In this document: positions 1 to 6,978 of the stretch, piece after piece
Numbering within the stretch: the first letter of the stretch is position 1
Layout: the number at the start of each line of letters is the position of its first letter
NCBI GenBank assembly: GCA_964624765.1
Contig: CAZUZO010000058.1
Span: forward strand, 1 to 18,932
Length of the DNA stretch: 18,932 nucleotides
Reading direction: 5' to 3'
Source of the DNA: JAGTVB01 sp964624765
Lineage (GTDB): Bacteria > Pseudomonadota > Gammaproteobacteria > HK1
The notes under the pieces: model-generated
What the model was told of the DNA's origin: nothing
Database searches by the model: none
Seen by the model: only the letters and a program-made list of their open reading frames with translations
Translations under genes and position numbers: made by a program

Positions 1-105
1 CCCCTTCGGGGCCAGCTTGCAGCTGTTCAAAATCGTTCCCGACGATTTTGTCGCCGCCGTGCGCCTTGCTCCGCCGGCGCTCGTGACGTTTTTAAAACAG
101 CTTCT
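1..105 (+). repeat. Family B repeat, right half (cut by window edge)
   Basis: This is the right half of a roughly 219-bp intergenic repeat whose full copies are at 3386-3604 (inverted) and 11026-11244. It opens with a CCCC-TTCG-GGGG hairpin (1-12), then a 9-bp perfect stem CAAAATCGT/ACGATTTTG (29-51), and ends in the terminal inverted repeat TTTTTAAAACAGCTTCT. The end lies 27 bp before the ilvD start codon, so any ilvD promoter must lie inside or upstream of the element. The left half is outside the window. Confidence 0.85.
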
Positions 106-132
106 TAGAGAATACGCTTCTGGAGTGAGCCG

Positions 133-1812
133 ATGACAGATACTCCTAACCGCTACAGCGCTCGAATCACTCAGCCCCGATCCCAGGGTGCGTCTCAAGC
201 CATGCTCTACGGTACTGGCTTGACCGACGCCGATATGGACAAGCCGCAGGTCGGGATCGCGAGCGTCTGGTTCGAAGGTAATACCTGCAACATGCATCTG
301 CTGGATCTCGCCGGTAAGGTGAAACAAAGCGTGCGCGCTGCGGGACTAATCGGCATGCGGTTCAATACCGTTGGTGTGAGCGACGGTATCTCGATGGGCA
401 CCGAGGGCATGAGCTATTCCCTGCAGTCGCGGGATCTCATCGCAGACTCCATTGAGACCGTCATGGCGGGTCAATGGTACGATGCGCTCATCGCCTTGCC
501 TGGCTGTGACAAGAACATGCCCGGTTGCCTGATGGCCATGGGACGATTGAATCGCCCAGCGTTGATGGTCTACGGCGGTACGATTAAGCCGGGCCACCTC
601 GGTAGCGAGCCGCTCGACATCGTCTCGGCGTTTCAGAGCTACGGGGAATACTTGGCGGGTCGGATCGATGATGAGTGCCGCCAGGACATCATAAAAAATG
701 CGTGTCCGGGTCCCGGTGCCTGCGGCGGGATGTATACCGCTAACACCATGGCTGCTGCGATCGAAGCGTTGGGGATGTCCCTGCCTTATAGCTCGTCGAC
801 GCCTGCCGTGGATGCGGGCAAGCTGGATGAGTGCTGGCGTGCCGGCCAAGCCATCCGCACCCTCATCGATCGTAACATTAAGCCGCGGGACATCATGATC
901 CGCGAGGCGTTCGAGAACGCCATGGTGACCGTTATCGCCCTTGGGGGCTCCACCAATGCTGTACTGCATCTCCTCGCCATGGCTCGGTCTGTGGAGGTGC
1001 CCTTGGCGCTGGAGGATTTTCAAGCGGTGAGCGATCGGGTACCTTACCTGGCAGATCTCAAACCGAGTGGTCGCTACGTCATGGAAGATCTGCACAACGT
1101 GGGCGGTGTTCCGGCGGTATTGAAATATCTGTTGCAGGCAGGCTTGCTCAAGGGTGAGTGCTTGACCGTGACCGGTAAGACGTTAGCGGAGAATCTTGCC
1201 GAGGTCCCGGGTCTGGCCACCGGTCAAGAGGTGATTCATGAACTCGCTGCGCCTATTTACCCTACCGGACATATTCGAATCCTGAGAGGCAATCTGGCGC
1301 CCGGCGGGGCGGTCGCCAAGATCACGGGCAAAGAAGGATTGCGCTTCTCGGGACCGGCTAGGGTCTTCGACTCGGAGGAAGCGATGCTGGCGGCCCTGGA
1401 GCAGGGGCGCATTACCAAAGGGGATGTCGTCGTTATACGCTATGAAGGTCCGAAGGGGGGTCCGGGGATGCCAGAGATGCTGACACCTACGTCAGCCATC
1501 ATGGGCGCGGGGCTCGGTGCGCAGGTCGCGCTGGTGACGGATGGGCGCTTTTCGGGGGGATCCCATGGATTCATCATCGGTCATGTGGTCCCGGAAGCCC
1601 AGGAAGGTGGTCCTATCGCCCTCATCGAAGACGGTGATGTCATCGGTATCGACGCCGAACGGAATACCTTAGACGTTGCGCTCACGGCTGAAGAGATGCA
1701 AAGGCGACGGGCGCGCTGGCAAAGACCTGCCTTCAAGGCTGCTCGAGGCACTCTCTACAAGTACATCAAGAACGTCAGTGATGCTTCACATGGGTGCGTG
1801 ACGGACGAATGA
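133..1812 (+). CDS. ilvD: Dihydroxy-acid dehydratase IlvD
   Basis: Dehydrates 2,3-dihydroxy-isovalerate and 2,3-dihydroxy-3-methylvalerate to the 2-keto acids of valine and isoleucine synthesis (leucine also derives from the former); cytoplasmic Fe-S enzyme of the IlvD/Edd family. The 559-residue length fits the short DHAD type. Three cysteines in the expected Fe-S ligand contexts are visible: C52 in GNTCNMH, C125 in PGCDKNMPGC and C197 in GPGACGGMYTANTM. The C-terminal signatures YEGPKGGPGMPEML and TDGRFSGGSHG are present. The ATG at 133 is preceded by GGAG at suitable spacing. A family B repeat ends 27 bp upstream, and the stop overlaps the next small gene by 4 nt, suggesting translational coupling. 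No disruption is seen. Identity is very secure; the cluster type (2Fe-2S versus 4Fe-4S) cannot be read from sequence alone. Confidence 0.97.
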   Translation: MTDTPNRYSARITQPRSQGASQAMLYGTGLTDADMDKPQVGIASVWFEGNTCNMHLLDLAGKVKQSVRAAGLIGMRFNTVGVSDGISMGTEGMSYSLQSRDLIADSIETVMAGQWYDALIALPGCDKNMPGCLMAMGRLNRPALMVYGGTIKPGHLGSEPLDIVSAFQSYGEYLAGRIDDECRQDIIKNACPGPGACGGMYTANTMAAAIEALGMSLPYSSSTPAVDAGKLDECWRAGQAIRTLIDRNIKPRDIMIREAFENAMVTVIALGGSTNAVLHLLAMARSVEVPLALEDFQAVSDRVPYLADLKPSGRYVMEDLHNVGGVPAVLKYLLQAGLLKGECLTVTGKTLAENLAEVPGLATGQEVIHELAAPIYPTGHIRILRGNLAPGGAVAKITGKEGLRFSGPARVFDSEEAMLAALEQGRITKGDVVVIRYEGPKGGPGMPEMLTPTSAIMGAGLGAQVALVTDGRFSGGSHGFIIGHVVPEAQEGGPIALIEDGDVIGIDAERNTLDVALTAEEMQRRRARWQRPAFKAARGTLYKYIKNVSDASHGCVTDE

Positions 1813-1970
1813 AACGTGCTGCTCGGAAGGTCGTTGCCGCCTGTCTGGTGGTGCTGGGAGCGATTGTGCTGCTGTTGGCGCCGACCCATACCACCAGCGG
1901 CCTCGTGTTGGTGGCCATCGGCATCATCATCGAAGTCGTCGGGATTACGTTGGAGAAACGAAACCGCTGA
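1809..1970 (+). CDS. Small two-helix membrane protein coupled to ilvD
   Basis: A 53-residue ORF whose ATG overlaps the ilvD stop in an ATGA arrangement (4-nt overlap), a layout typical of translational coupling. The N terminus is basic (MKRAARK). It is followed by a hydrophobic segment at about residues 8-24, a short polar turn (PTHTTSG), a second hydrophobic segment at about 32-47, and a charged tail LEKRNR. It is therefore predicted to be an inner-membrane hairpin with both ends in the cytoplasm (positive-inside rule). I do not recognise a family. No separate ribosome binding site is needed if it is coupled. A family A repeat begins 11 bp after its stop. It could be a spurious ORF, but the hydrophobic pattern and exact overlap favour a real gene. 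Confidence 0.6.
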   Translation: MKRAARKVVAACLVVLGAIVLLLAPTHTTSGLVLVAIGIIIEVVGITLEKRNR

Positions 1971-1980
1971 CCGCCGAGTG

Positions 1981-2056
1981 AGAGGCTGTGAAAAAACCGT
2001 AGCGAGCAGCCTGAGAGCACGGCGGCCGGCGCGCAGCAGGTTTGTTCACAGCCTCT
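1981..2056 (+). repeat. Family A repeat, 76-bp internally deleted copy
   Basis: The ends AGAGGCTGTGAAAAAACC (1981-1998) and GGTTTGTTCACAGCCTCT (2039-2056) form an 18-bp terminal inverted repeat with one mismatch. Compared with the 143-bp copy at 9177-9319 it keeps both ends but lacks about 67 bp of centre, the junction falling after GCGCGCAGC. It starts 11 bp after the stop of the 53-residue gene, in the orientation shared by all family A copies relative to their upstream gene. Confidence 0.85.
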
Positions 2057-2133
2057 GAGGCCGTGGCAATGACCCTGGCTCCACCCCGGTCGAGCGCAAT
2101 GATGTCACTTCTCTAAAAGGCGTTTGTTCTTGG

Positions 2134-2165
2134 GCGCGCTGCCCGCCTGTTGGCGGGCAGCGCGC
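2134..2165. terminator. Perfect 14-bp GC hairpin between convergent genes
   Basis: GCGCGCTGCCCGCC (2134-2147), loop TGTT, then the exact reverse complement (2152-2165). It lies between the convergent ilvD unit and fba and could block transcription both ways. No clean U-tract follows on either strand, so intrinsic termination is plausible rather than certain. The family B fragment begins at the very next base. Confidence 0.55.
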
Positions 2166-2227
2166 AGAAGTTGTTTTGAAAACTACTGCGTTTGCCTGAG
2201 CTGCATTGCGCGGCGGCTCAGAATCCT
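2166..2227 (+). repeat. Family B repeat, left-end fragment
   Basis: The terminus AGAAGTTGTTTTGAAAA and the following CTGCG..TTGCCTGAGCTGC and CGGCGGCTCAGAATCCT match the left end of the full copy at 11026. Similarity stops at about 2227, where fba coding sequence begins on the other strand. The missing right end would have faced the fba 3' end. The fba stop codon (2226-2228) overlaps the fragment edge. Confidence 0.8.
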
Positions 2228-3290
2228 AGTGTACCCGTGGGTCCAACGCTCCGCTCTCGTAGCGTTTTACCATATCCAGTAGGCTGATGGCCTTGATCTT
2301 GGACGCTTGCCCCGCCGTGCCGAAGGCTTCGTAACGCGCTTTGCAGATCGCTTTCATCGCTTCCTTGGAGGCCTTTAAGTACTTGCGCGGGTCGAAATTT
2401 TTCGGATTGTCGCCGAGGCTCTTGCGGATGGCGCCGGTAGCGGCCAGACGCAGATCGGTATCGATGTTGACCTTACGTACCCCGTGTTTGATACCCTCTT
2501 GAATTTCCTCCAGCGGTACGCCATAGGTTTCACCGATATCACCGCCATACTCGTGGATGACCGCGAGCCAATCTTGAGGGACTGAGGAGGAGCCGTGCAT
2601 GACCAGATGGGTATCCGGAATGCGGGCATGAATCTCTTTGATGCGGTCGATGGCCAGGATATCACCGGTCGGCGGACGGGTGAACTTATAGGCGCCGTGG
2701 CTGGTACCGATAGCGATGGCGAGGGCGTCTACCTTGGTGTCTTTGACGAAGTGAGCGGCCTCTTCCGGATCCGTTAACAGTTGATCGTGGCTGAGTTTGC
2801 CCTCGGCACCGGAACCATCTTCTTCACCAGCCATCCCGGTCTCCAGGGAGCCCAGGCAACCGAGTTCGCCTTCCACCGAAACGCCTCCGGCATGCGCCAT
2901 ATCCACCACCAGGCGGGTCACCTTGGCATTGTAGTCGTAGGGCATCGGTGTTTTCATGTCATCGTCCAAGCTCCCGTCCATCATCACCGAGCTGAACCCT
3001 AGCTGGATCGATCGCTGGCAGACACTCGGCGAGGCGCCATGGTCCTGGTGCATCACGATGGGAAGATGCGGCCATTGCTCGAGTGATGCCTCGATCAGGT
3101 GATGCAGGAAGGCTGGCCCGGCATAGGTGCGAGCGCCAGCGGAAGCTTGCACGATGACCGGGCTATCGGTCTCATCTGCCGCCTCCATGATGGCGTGAAT
3201 CTGCTCCATGTTGTTGACGTTGAATGCCGGCACCCCGTAGTTGTGCTCGGCCGCATGGTCCAAGAGTTGACGCAAGGATATCAGAGGCAT
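2226..3290 (-). CDS. fba: Class II fructose-bisphosphate aldolase (CbbA-type)
   Basis: Zn-dependent aldolase that reversibly joins dihydroxyacetone phosphate and glyceraldehyde 3-phosphate. In Calvin-cycle bacteria the CbbA subtype also serves sedoheptulose bisphosphate formation. Visible motifs are the metal/active-site segment VMHQDHGAS, the GELGCLG segment, AIAIGTSHGAYKF with its metal histidine, MHGSSSVPQDW, and the KVNIDTDLR phosphate-binding region. The start is placed at the ATG at 3288-3290 (MPLISLRQLL), giving 354 residues, the usual CbbA length, with AAGGGG upstream. An in-frame ATG 54 nt further upstream would add a non-homologous tail (MSQVVTGHT...) and is rejected. It is monocistronic in this window. 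Its stop codon lies at the edge of a family B fragment, and a complete family B copy sits in its upstream region. Confidence 0.95.
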   Translation of the reverse strand: MPLISLRQLLDHAAEHNYGVPAFNVNNMEQIHAIMEAADETDSPVIVQASAGARTYAGPAFLHHLIEASLEQWPHLPIVMHQDHGASPSVCQRSIQLGFSSVMMDGSLDDDMKTPMPYDYNAKVTRLVVDMAHAGGVSVEGELGCLGSLETGMAGEEDGSGAEGKLSHDQLLTDPEEAAHFVKDTKVDALAIAIGTSHGAYKFTRPPTGDILAIDRIKEIHARIPDTHLVMHGSSSVPQDWLAVIHEYGGDIGETYGVPLEEIQEGIKHGVRKVNIDTDLRLAATGAIRKSLGDNPKNFDPRKYLKASKEAMKAICKARYEAFGTAGQASKIKAISLLDMVKRYESGALDPRVH

Positions 3291-3385
3291 GGTTGTTTTC
3301 CCCTTCGAGCACACGAACGTGTGCCCCGTTACGACTTGGCTCAATACCCGCCCAGAAGGCGCTCGCGCGTGCTTTTTGCATCTTC

Positions 3386-3604
3386 AGAAGCTGTTTTAAA
3401 AATGTCGCGAGCGCCGGAGTCGCAAGGCGCACGGCGGCGACAAAATCGTCCGGAACGATTTTGAACAGCTGCAAGCTGGCCCCGAAGGGGCGAGCCCCAT
3501 GGATGGGGCGAGTCACAACCGCAGTGTACAAGGGAGTACATGAGGATTCTGAGCCGCCGCGTAACGCGCTCAGGCAAGCGCAGCAGTTATTAAAACAGCT
3601 TCTC
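3386..3604 (-). repeat. Family B repeat, complete copy (inverted)
   Basis: A full roughly 219-bp element bounded by AGAAGCTGTTTTAAAAA and TTATTAAAACAGCTTCT. Internally it carries the CAAAATCGT/ACGATTTTG stem with a changed loop (CCGGA instead of TCCCG), the CCCCGAAGGGG palindrome, GCCCCATGGATGGGGC and the CTGAGC/GCTCAG arms. It is in inverse orientation to the copy at 11026 and aligns with it along its whole length. It lies 96 bp upstream of the fba start, between that gene and its probable promoter. Confidence 0.88.
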
Positions 3605-3757
3605 AATGTGGCCGCCAGGAGCGCGCATCGATCGCTTCGCTGGCTGCCCGCCGCACCTGAAGCCCCGGTCATCTCCACTGGATTTCCCTTGTGCGTTAAT
3701 TAAATTGAAAAGGGCGTGTACGCTCTCGAGAGGGGGCTTCAGATCGATAAGTGGCTC

Positions 3758-3784
3758 ATTATACAGAGTCTCGATGGGTCTCAA
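3758..3784 (-). promoter_or_regulatory. Probable sigma-70 promoter toward fba
   Basis: Read on the minus strand, TTGAGA (3779-3784) is followed after 15 bp by a consensus TATAAT (3758-3763). The spacing is short of the optimal 17, but the -10 is perfect. The next minus-strand gene is fba, 465 bp away, so the transcript would carry a long leader containing the family B element. No convincing gene lies between. Confidence 0.45.
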
Positions 3785-3790
3785 TAGACG

Positions 3791-3935
3791 GAGAGCTTGT
3801 GAAAAAACCTACTGCAGGAGCCGATAGCGGCGTTGGGGGGCTCGCTCTCCTCGCCTATCGACTTGATACGCCTCTCGGCTGTGCGCCACCCGCCTGGCTC
3901 TCGTGCCGCTCGCGAGGCTTTTTTCAAGTCCTGAG
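3791..3935 (-). repeat. Family A repeat, full-length copy (inverted)
   Basis: The ends are GAGAGCTTGTGAAAAAACC (from 3791) and GGCTTTTTTCAAGTCCTGAG (to about 3935). The interior, read on the minus strand, matches the copy at 9177-9319, including CGCGAGCGGC, GAGAGCCAGGCGG, GATAGGCGAGGAG and CAACGCCGCTATCG. It starts 15 bp beyond the stop of the acyl-CoA synthetase gene and has the same orientation relative to that gene as the other copies have to theirs. Confidence 0.85.
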
Positions 3936-3949
3936 GGCCGCGACTCGTA

Positions 3950-5476
3950 CTACTGATCTTGCATCAGGTACTGCTCGCGGATCACCCGCTTGAGCGTTTT
4001 CCCGGCGACGTTACGGGGGAATTCCCCTCGCAACACGACCTCCCGCACGCGCTGAAATTTCGCGCCGACGTTGGCGTTGATCCAATCCGCTAGGGCTTTC
4101 GGTTCGATGGTCTGCTCCGCTTTAAGCACGATGGCAGCCACCGGCGCCTCGCCCCACTTCTCGTCCGGCACGCCAAATACTGCCACCTCTTGAACCGCCG
4201 GATGTTGTACCGCGATCTCCTCGATGTCCCGCGGGAAAACATTGACCCCCCCGGAGATGATGAGATCTTTCTGGCGATCCACAAGGTACAGAAACCCGTC
4301 CTCGTCGACATAGCCCATGTCGCCGGTATGCAGCCAGCCGTCGACGATAGCGCGTGAGGTGAGATCGGGGCGTTTGTAGTAGCCCGGCATGAGCAGCGGG
4401 CCACGGCCCACGATTTCACCGATCTCCCGAGGTGCTAGCCGCTGCCCTTGATCGTCCACAATGCGCAGTTCAGAAAAGGGCGGGGGCACTCCTACGGAGT
4501 TGGGCTTGGTGGCATAGTCGAGTCGATCGAGGATGGTGATGAAACCCTCAGTGAGCCCATAGAGTTCGTAGAATCGGTTTGGCAGCAGGGTGGTTAGCCG
4601 CTGTTTGTGCTCCAAATGCAGGGGGGCGCCGAGGGAGAGGATCATTTCCAGAGAGCCTAGCTTATCGCTTGAGAAGTCCGGGTGGTTGAGGAGGGCGACG
4701 ATCTGAGAAGGCACGAGCATGACGTGGGTGACCTGCTCGTGGGCTACGGTATCGATCAAATCCTGAGGGTCGAAAGCCCGCCGCAAGACGTATGTGGCTC
4801 CCAGATAGATGGTTGGCATCAAAGTGACGAAGGCACCGTTGAATACGATGGAGCCGGTGTGCAGCACCACGCTTTCCGGTGTCATGCGCCATGCCGATGC
4901 CAGCAGCGCGCCGTACATCGCGCGTACAAAATGGGTATGGACGATTCCCTTGGGCTCGCCGGTGGTGCCACTGCTATAGCAGATATTGAAGGGGTCTTGG
5001 CCGCTCAGCTGTGCGTCGGGAGGCTCTGCGTCGGAAGCGCCGCGGGTAAGCTCCTGGTATGATTGGAAACCAGCCCGGATGCCATCGGTCAGGATAAAGG
5101 CATCGGTTCGCAGCGTCTCCAGCGCCGTGCGCAGCGAGGTTAGAATCTCGGCGAAAGGGACGCTGGAGATGACCATGCGCGTGTCCGAATCACGCAACAG
5201 CGTCAAGATAGCCTTGTCCTGTAACAGCGGGCTTAAGGGGACGACTACGGCACCGATTTTGGCGGTGGCCCAGTAGAGTTCTACAAGCTCCACACAGTTC
5301 GGCAGTAAAGTGGCGATGGAATCGCCCTTTTCCACGCCCTTTGCCCGTAGCGCATTGGCAATACGGTTGACGTTGGCGTTCAGTTCCTGGAAGCTAAGGC
5401 GTCGCTCCTCGAATATCAGCGCCGGATGCTTAGCTCGATAGCGGGCGTGGCGGGTAAGCAGAGTGCCGATGTGCAT
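3950..5476 (-). CDS. Acyl-CoA synthetase (AMP-forming, class I adenylate-forming)
   Basis: Activates a carboxylic acid through an acyl-adenylate and transfers it to coenzyme A; cytoplasmic. All core motifs of the ANL superfamily are present in 508 residues: P-loop YSSGTTGEPKG (167-177), YGLTEG (306-311), HTGDMG (383-388), the hinge and C-domain motif RQKDLIISGGVNVFPRDIEE (from 401), and the C-terminal catalytic lysine in NVAGKTLKR (K493). The substrate (medium or long chain, or aromatic acid) cannot be decided from sequence. The ATG at 5476 has GAGGAAA upstream at good spacing, and a possible promoter lies at 5509-5537. The gene stands alone, divergent from the CBS gene. Closest annotations would be long-chain fatty-acid-CoA ligase or generic AMP-binding protein. 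Confidence 0.9.
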   Translation of the reverse strand: MHIGTLLTRHARYRAKHPALIFEERRLSFQELNANVNRIANALRAKGVEKGDSIATLLPNCVELVELYWATAKIGAVVVPLSPLLQDKAILTLLRDSDTRMVISSVPFAEILTSLRTALETLRTDAFILTDGIRAGFQSYQELTRGASDAEPPDAQLSGQDPFNICYSSGTTGEPKGIVHTHFVRAMYGALLASAWRMTPESVVLHTGSIVFNGAFVTLMPTIYLGATYVLRRAFDPQDLIDTVAHEQVTHVMLVPSQIVALLNHPDFSSDKLGSLEMILSLGAPLHLEHKQRLTTLLPNRFYELYGLTEGFITILDRLDYATKPNSVGVPPPFSELRIVDDQGQRLAPREIGEIVGRGPLLMPGYYKRPDLTSRAIVDGWLHTGDMGYVDEDGFLYLVDRQKDLIISGGVNVFPRDIEEIAVQHPAVQEVAVFGVPDEKWGEAPVAAIVLKAEQTIEPKALADWINANVGAKFQRVREVVLRGEFPRNVAGKTLKRVIREQYLMQDQ

Positions 5477-5508
5477 CCCATTTCCTCGATTTTATGCCGG
5501 GCCTGATA

Positions 5509-5537
5509 GCTAAACGTAGGCGAGTGGTGAATGTCAA
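5509..5537 (-). promoter_or_regulatory. Possible promoter of the acyl-CoA synthetase gene
   Basis: On the minus strand a consensus -35 TTGACA (5532-5537) is followed after 17 bp by TTTAGC (5509-5514), a weak -10. Transcription would start about 25-30 nt before the ATG at 5476. Confidence 0.35.
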
Positions 5538-5561
5538 CGATCTTGGAATAGCGGCGTCATA

Positions 5562-5601
5562 CAAGCAGCCGTGCTTTTCGGGTACTGAGCGTCGCTGCTT
5601 G
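5562..5601. other. 8-bp inverted repeat upstream of the CBS gene
   Basis: CAAGCAGC (5562-5569) and GCTGCTTG (5594-5601) are exact reverse complements separated by 24 nt, ending 24 bp before the CBS gene start. It could be an operator or a leader hairpin; there is no other support. Confidence 0.3.
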
Positions 5602-5625
5602 AGTTAGCAAAGAGGAATACAAACG

Positions 5626-6075
5626 ATGTCGGTGGGGCAGTATTGCAATCGCGATGTGGTAATCGTGACGGAGGACACCTCGATCCGAGAGGCGGCCGAT
5701 CTCATGCGCACCCATTCGGTGGGGACTTTGGTGGTGGTGAAGGAAGAAAACCGCGGGCGGGTGCCGGTGGGGCTGCTAACCGATCGGGATATCGTGGTGG
5801 AGCTCCTCGCCGAAGGCGTCGATCTCGAGAGCGTGTGCGTGGGTGACGTGATGAGCTACGAGTTGTTGGCGGTACCGGAACAAGCCGATTTGCTGGAGAC
5901 CGTTAAGCAGATGCGCAGCAAGGGCGTGCGCCGCGTGCCGGTGGTCGATCAGGACGGAACGCTGACTGGAATTCTGGCTTTGGACGACCTGATCGAGGTC
6001 CTCTCCGAAGTGCTGGTGGACGTGAGTCGGTTGATCGCTCGTGAGCAGCACCGCGAGCGGGAAAAAGTTCGCTAA
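5626..6075 (+). CDS. Tandem CBS-domain protein
   Basis: A 149-residue stand-alone pair of CBS domains (a Bateman module), about residues 9-66 and 76-133. The hallmarks are VTEDTSIREAADLMRTHSVG, VGLLTDRDIV, VGDVMS and VRRVPVVDQDGTLTGILALDDL. Such modules bind adenine nucleotides or similar ligands and act as energy or ligand sensors, usually through a partner protein. It is cytoplasmic with no membrane segment. The tail (REQHREREKVR) is charged. AGAGG precedes the ATG. The phosphoribosyltransferase gene follows 13 bp later, so the two are probably co-transcribed, which hints at, but does not prove, a link to nucleotide metabolism. The ligand is not identifiable from sequence. Confidence 0.9.
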   Translation: MSVGQYCNRDVVIVTEDTSIREAADLMRTHSVGTLVVVKEENRGRVPVGLLTDRDIVVELLAEGVDLESVCVGDVMSYELLAVPEQADLLETVKQMRSKGVRRVPVVDQDGTLTGILALDDLIEVLSEVLVDVSRLIAREQHREREKVR

Positions 6076-6088
6076 GGGTCGCTTGGAC

Positions 6089-6757
6089 ATGGACCGGGAT
6101 CCACAGCCACGGCCGATCCTGAGCCCCTCGCAGTCGAGGGAAAGGCTAGCGTCCCCTATGCCCTGTGAGCTGATTTCCTGGGGGCAGGTGTATGGACTTT
6201 CTCGGCAACTGGCGTCACGCATTCGCGAAGCCGGCATCGTTCCAGAGGTGATCGTTGCGATTGCCCGTGGGGGGGTCATTCCCGCTCGCATTCTCTGCGA
6301 TTTCTTTTCCGTGTATGAGTTATTGACCCTACGGGTGGAACACTACACCAAGGGCGCGCAAGCACAACCCATGGCGCGTATCGTGGGCGCTCTCTCTGGA
6401 GATGTCGCCGGTCGTCAGGTATTGCTGGTCGATGATGTGAGTGACACCGGCGACACGTTACGCCTGGCGTTTGAACATCTCCGGCGTGCGGAGCCGGCAG
6501 AGCTCAAGACGGCGGTCTTACATCACAAGCGAACCGCGACCTATGTTCCAGATTTCTATGGGGTTGAGCTGACGCGGTGGTACTGGCTTGTCTATCCTTG
6601 GGCGGTCCTGGAAGACCTGAGCGGGTTTATCGAGCAGATGAAAGAGCGGCCGCACACGGCGGAGGACCTCGCCCGTCGTCTACAAACCGATTACGGTATC
6701 AGCGTAGAGGCTGACACCTTGGCGGACTTGCGGGTCTTTGCATCGGTGGAATGCTAA
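6089..6757 (+). CDS. Phosphoribosyltransferase-family protein
   Basis: A type I phosphoribosyltransferase fold of about 222 residues. The PRPP-binding loop VLLVDDVSDTGDT lies at about 111-123 and the upstream pyrophosphate loop VAIARGGVIPARIL at about 57-70. It resembles the purine-type PRTase group related to xanthine/hypoxanthine enzymes (COG2236-like), but the base specificity is not readable. The start is uncertain: ATG 6089 (AAGGG about 10 nt upstream, 13 bp after the CBS stop) is chosen. ATG 6158 would begin at MPCELISWGQ, where recognisable family similarity starts. An ATG at 6041 would overlap the CBS gene by 35 nt and is less likely. The C-terminal extension (about 175-222) is longer than in minimal PRTases. 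Confidence 0.85.
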   Translation: MDRDPQPRPILSPSQSRERLASPMPCELISWGQVYGLSRQLASRIREAGIVPEVIVAIARGGVIPARILCDFFSVYELLTLRVEHYTKGAQAQPMARIVGALSGDVAGRQVLLVDDVSDTGDTLRLAFEHLRRAEPAELKTAVLHHKRTATYVPDFYGVELTRWYWLVYPWAVLEDLSGFIEQMKERPHTAEDLARRLQTDYGISVEADTLADLRVFASVEC

Positions 6758-6978
6758 CGAGACTGCCGTTCCGCTCGGCCCGGGACATCCGGGCGGCGTA
6801 CGCATCGTGGTGGCCTGTGCATATACCCCATGGCATCCCTGGTGCTCTGGGGTGGATAGGGTCGAGTGGGGAATGGCCAACCCCGGCGGTTCTGTCGAGG
6901 AACGGCGCGAAGCGCGCCGGCTAATGCCGCGAGAGGTGAATCCAGACGGACGCTTTCCGGGCCGAGATTTCGCGAGCG
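6758..6978 (+). other. nrdJ leader with two GC hairpins, no riboswitch seen
   Basis: This 221-bp spacer holds GCCCGG/CCGGGC around loop GACAT (6778-6794) and CGGCGCG-AAG-CGCGCCG (6903-6919). Neither has a U-tract. Although NrdJ uses adenosylcobalamin, I see no B12-box (GCCACTG-type) sequence. An ATG at 6924 opens a frame offset by one base from nrdJ. Confidence 0.4.

Noticed and set aside
1..12. CCCC-TTCG-GGGG as a transcription terminator
   Set aside because: The hairpin recurs inside every family B copy reaching that point and has no following U-tract; better explained as part of the repeat.
346..1095. 249-codon open frame on the minus strand inside ilvD
   Set aside because: It is antisense to a well conserved enzyme, has histidine/arginine-rich composition typical of shadow frames in GC-rich DNA, and resembles no family.
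3290..3344. Upstream ATG extending fba by 18 residues
   Set aside because: The extra residues are not like any aldolase N terminus, and the ATG at 3290 has its own AAGGGG and gives the usual 354-residue length.
3386..3604. Family B as a CRISPR array or insertion sequence
   Set aside because: There are no regularly spaced direct repeats and no transposase frame; the element is 219 bp, so at most a non-autonomous element.
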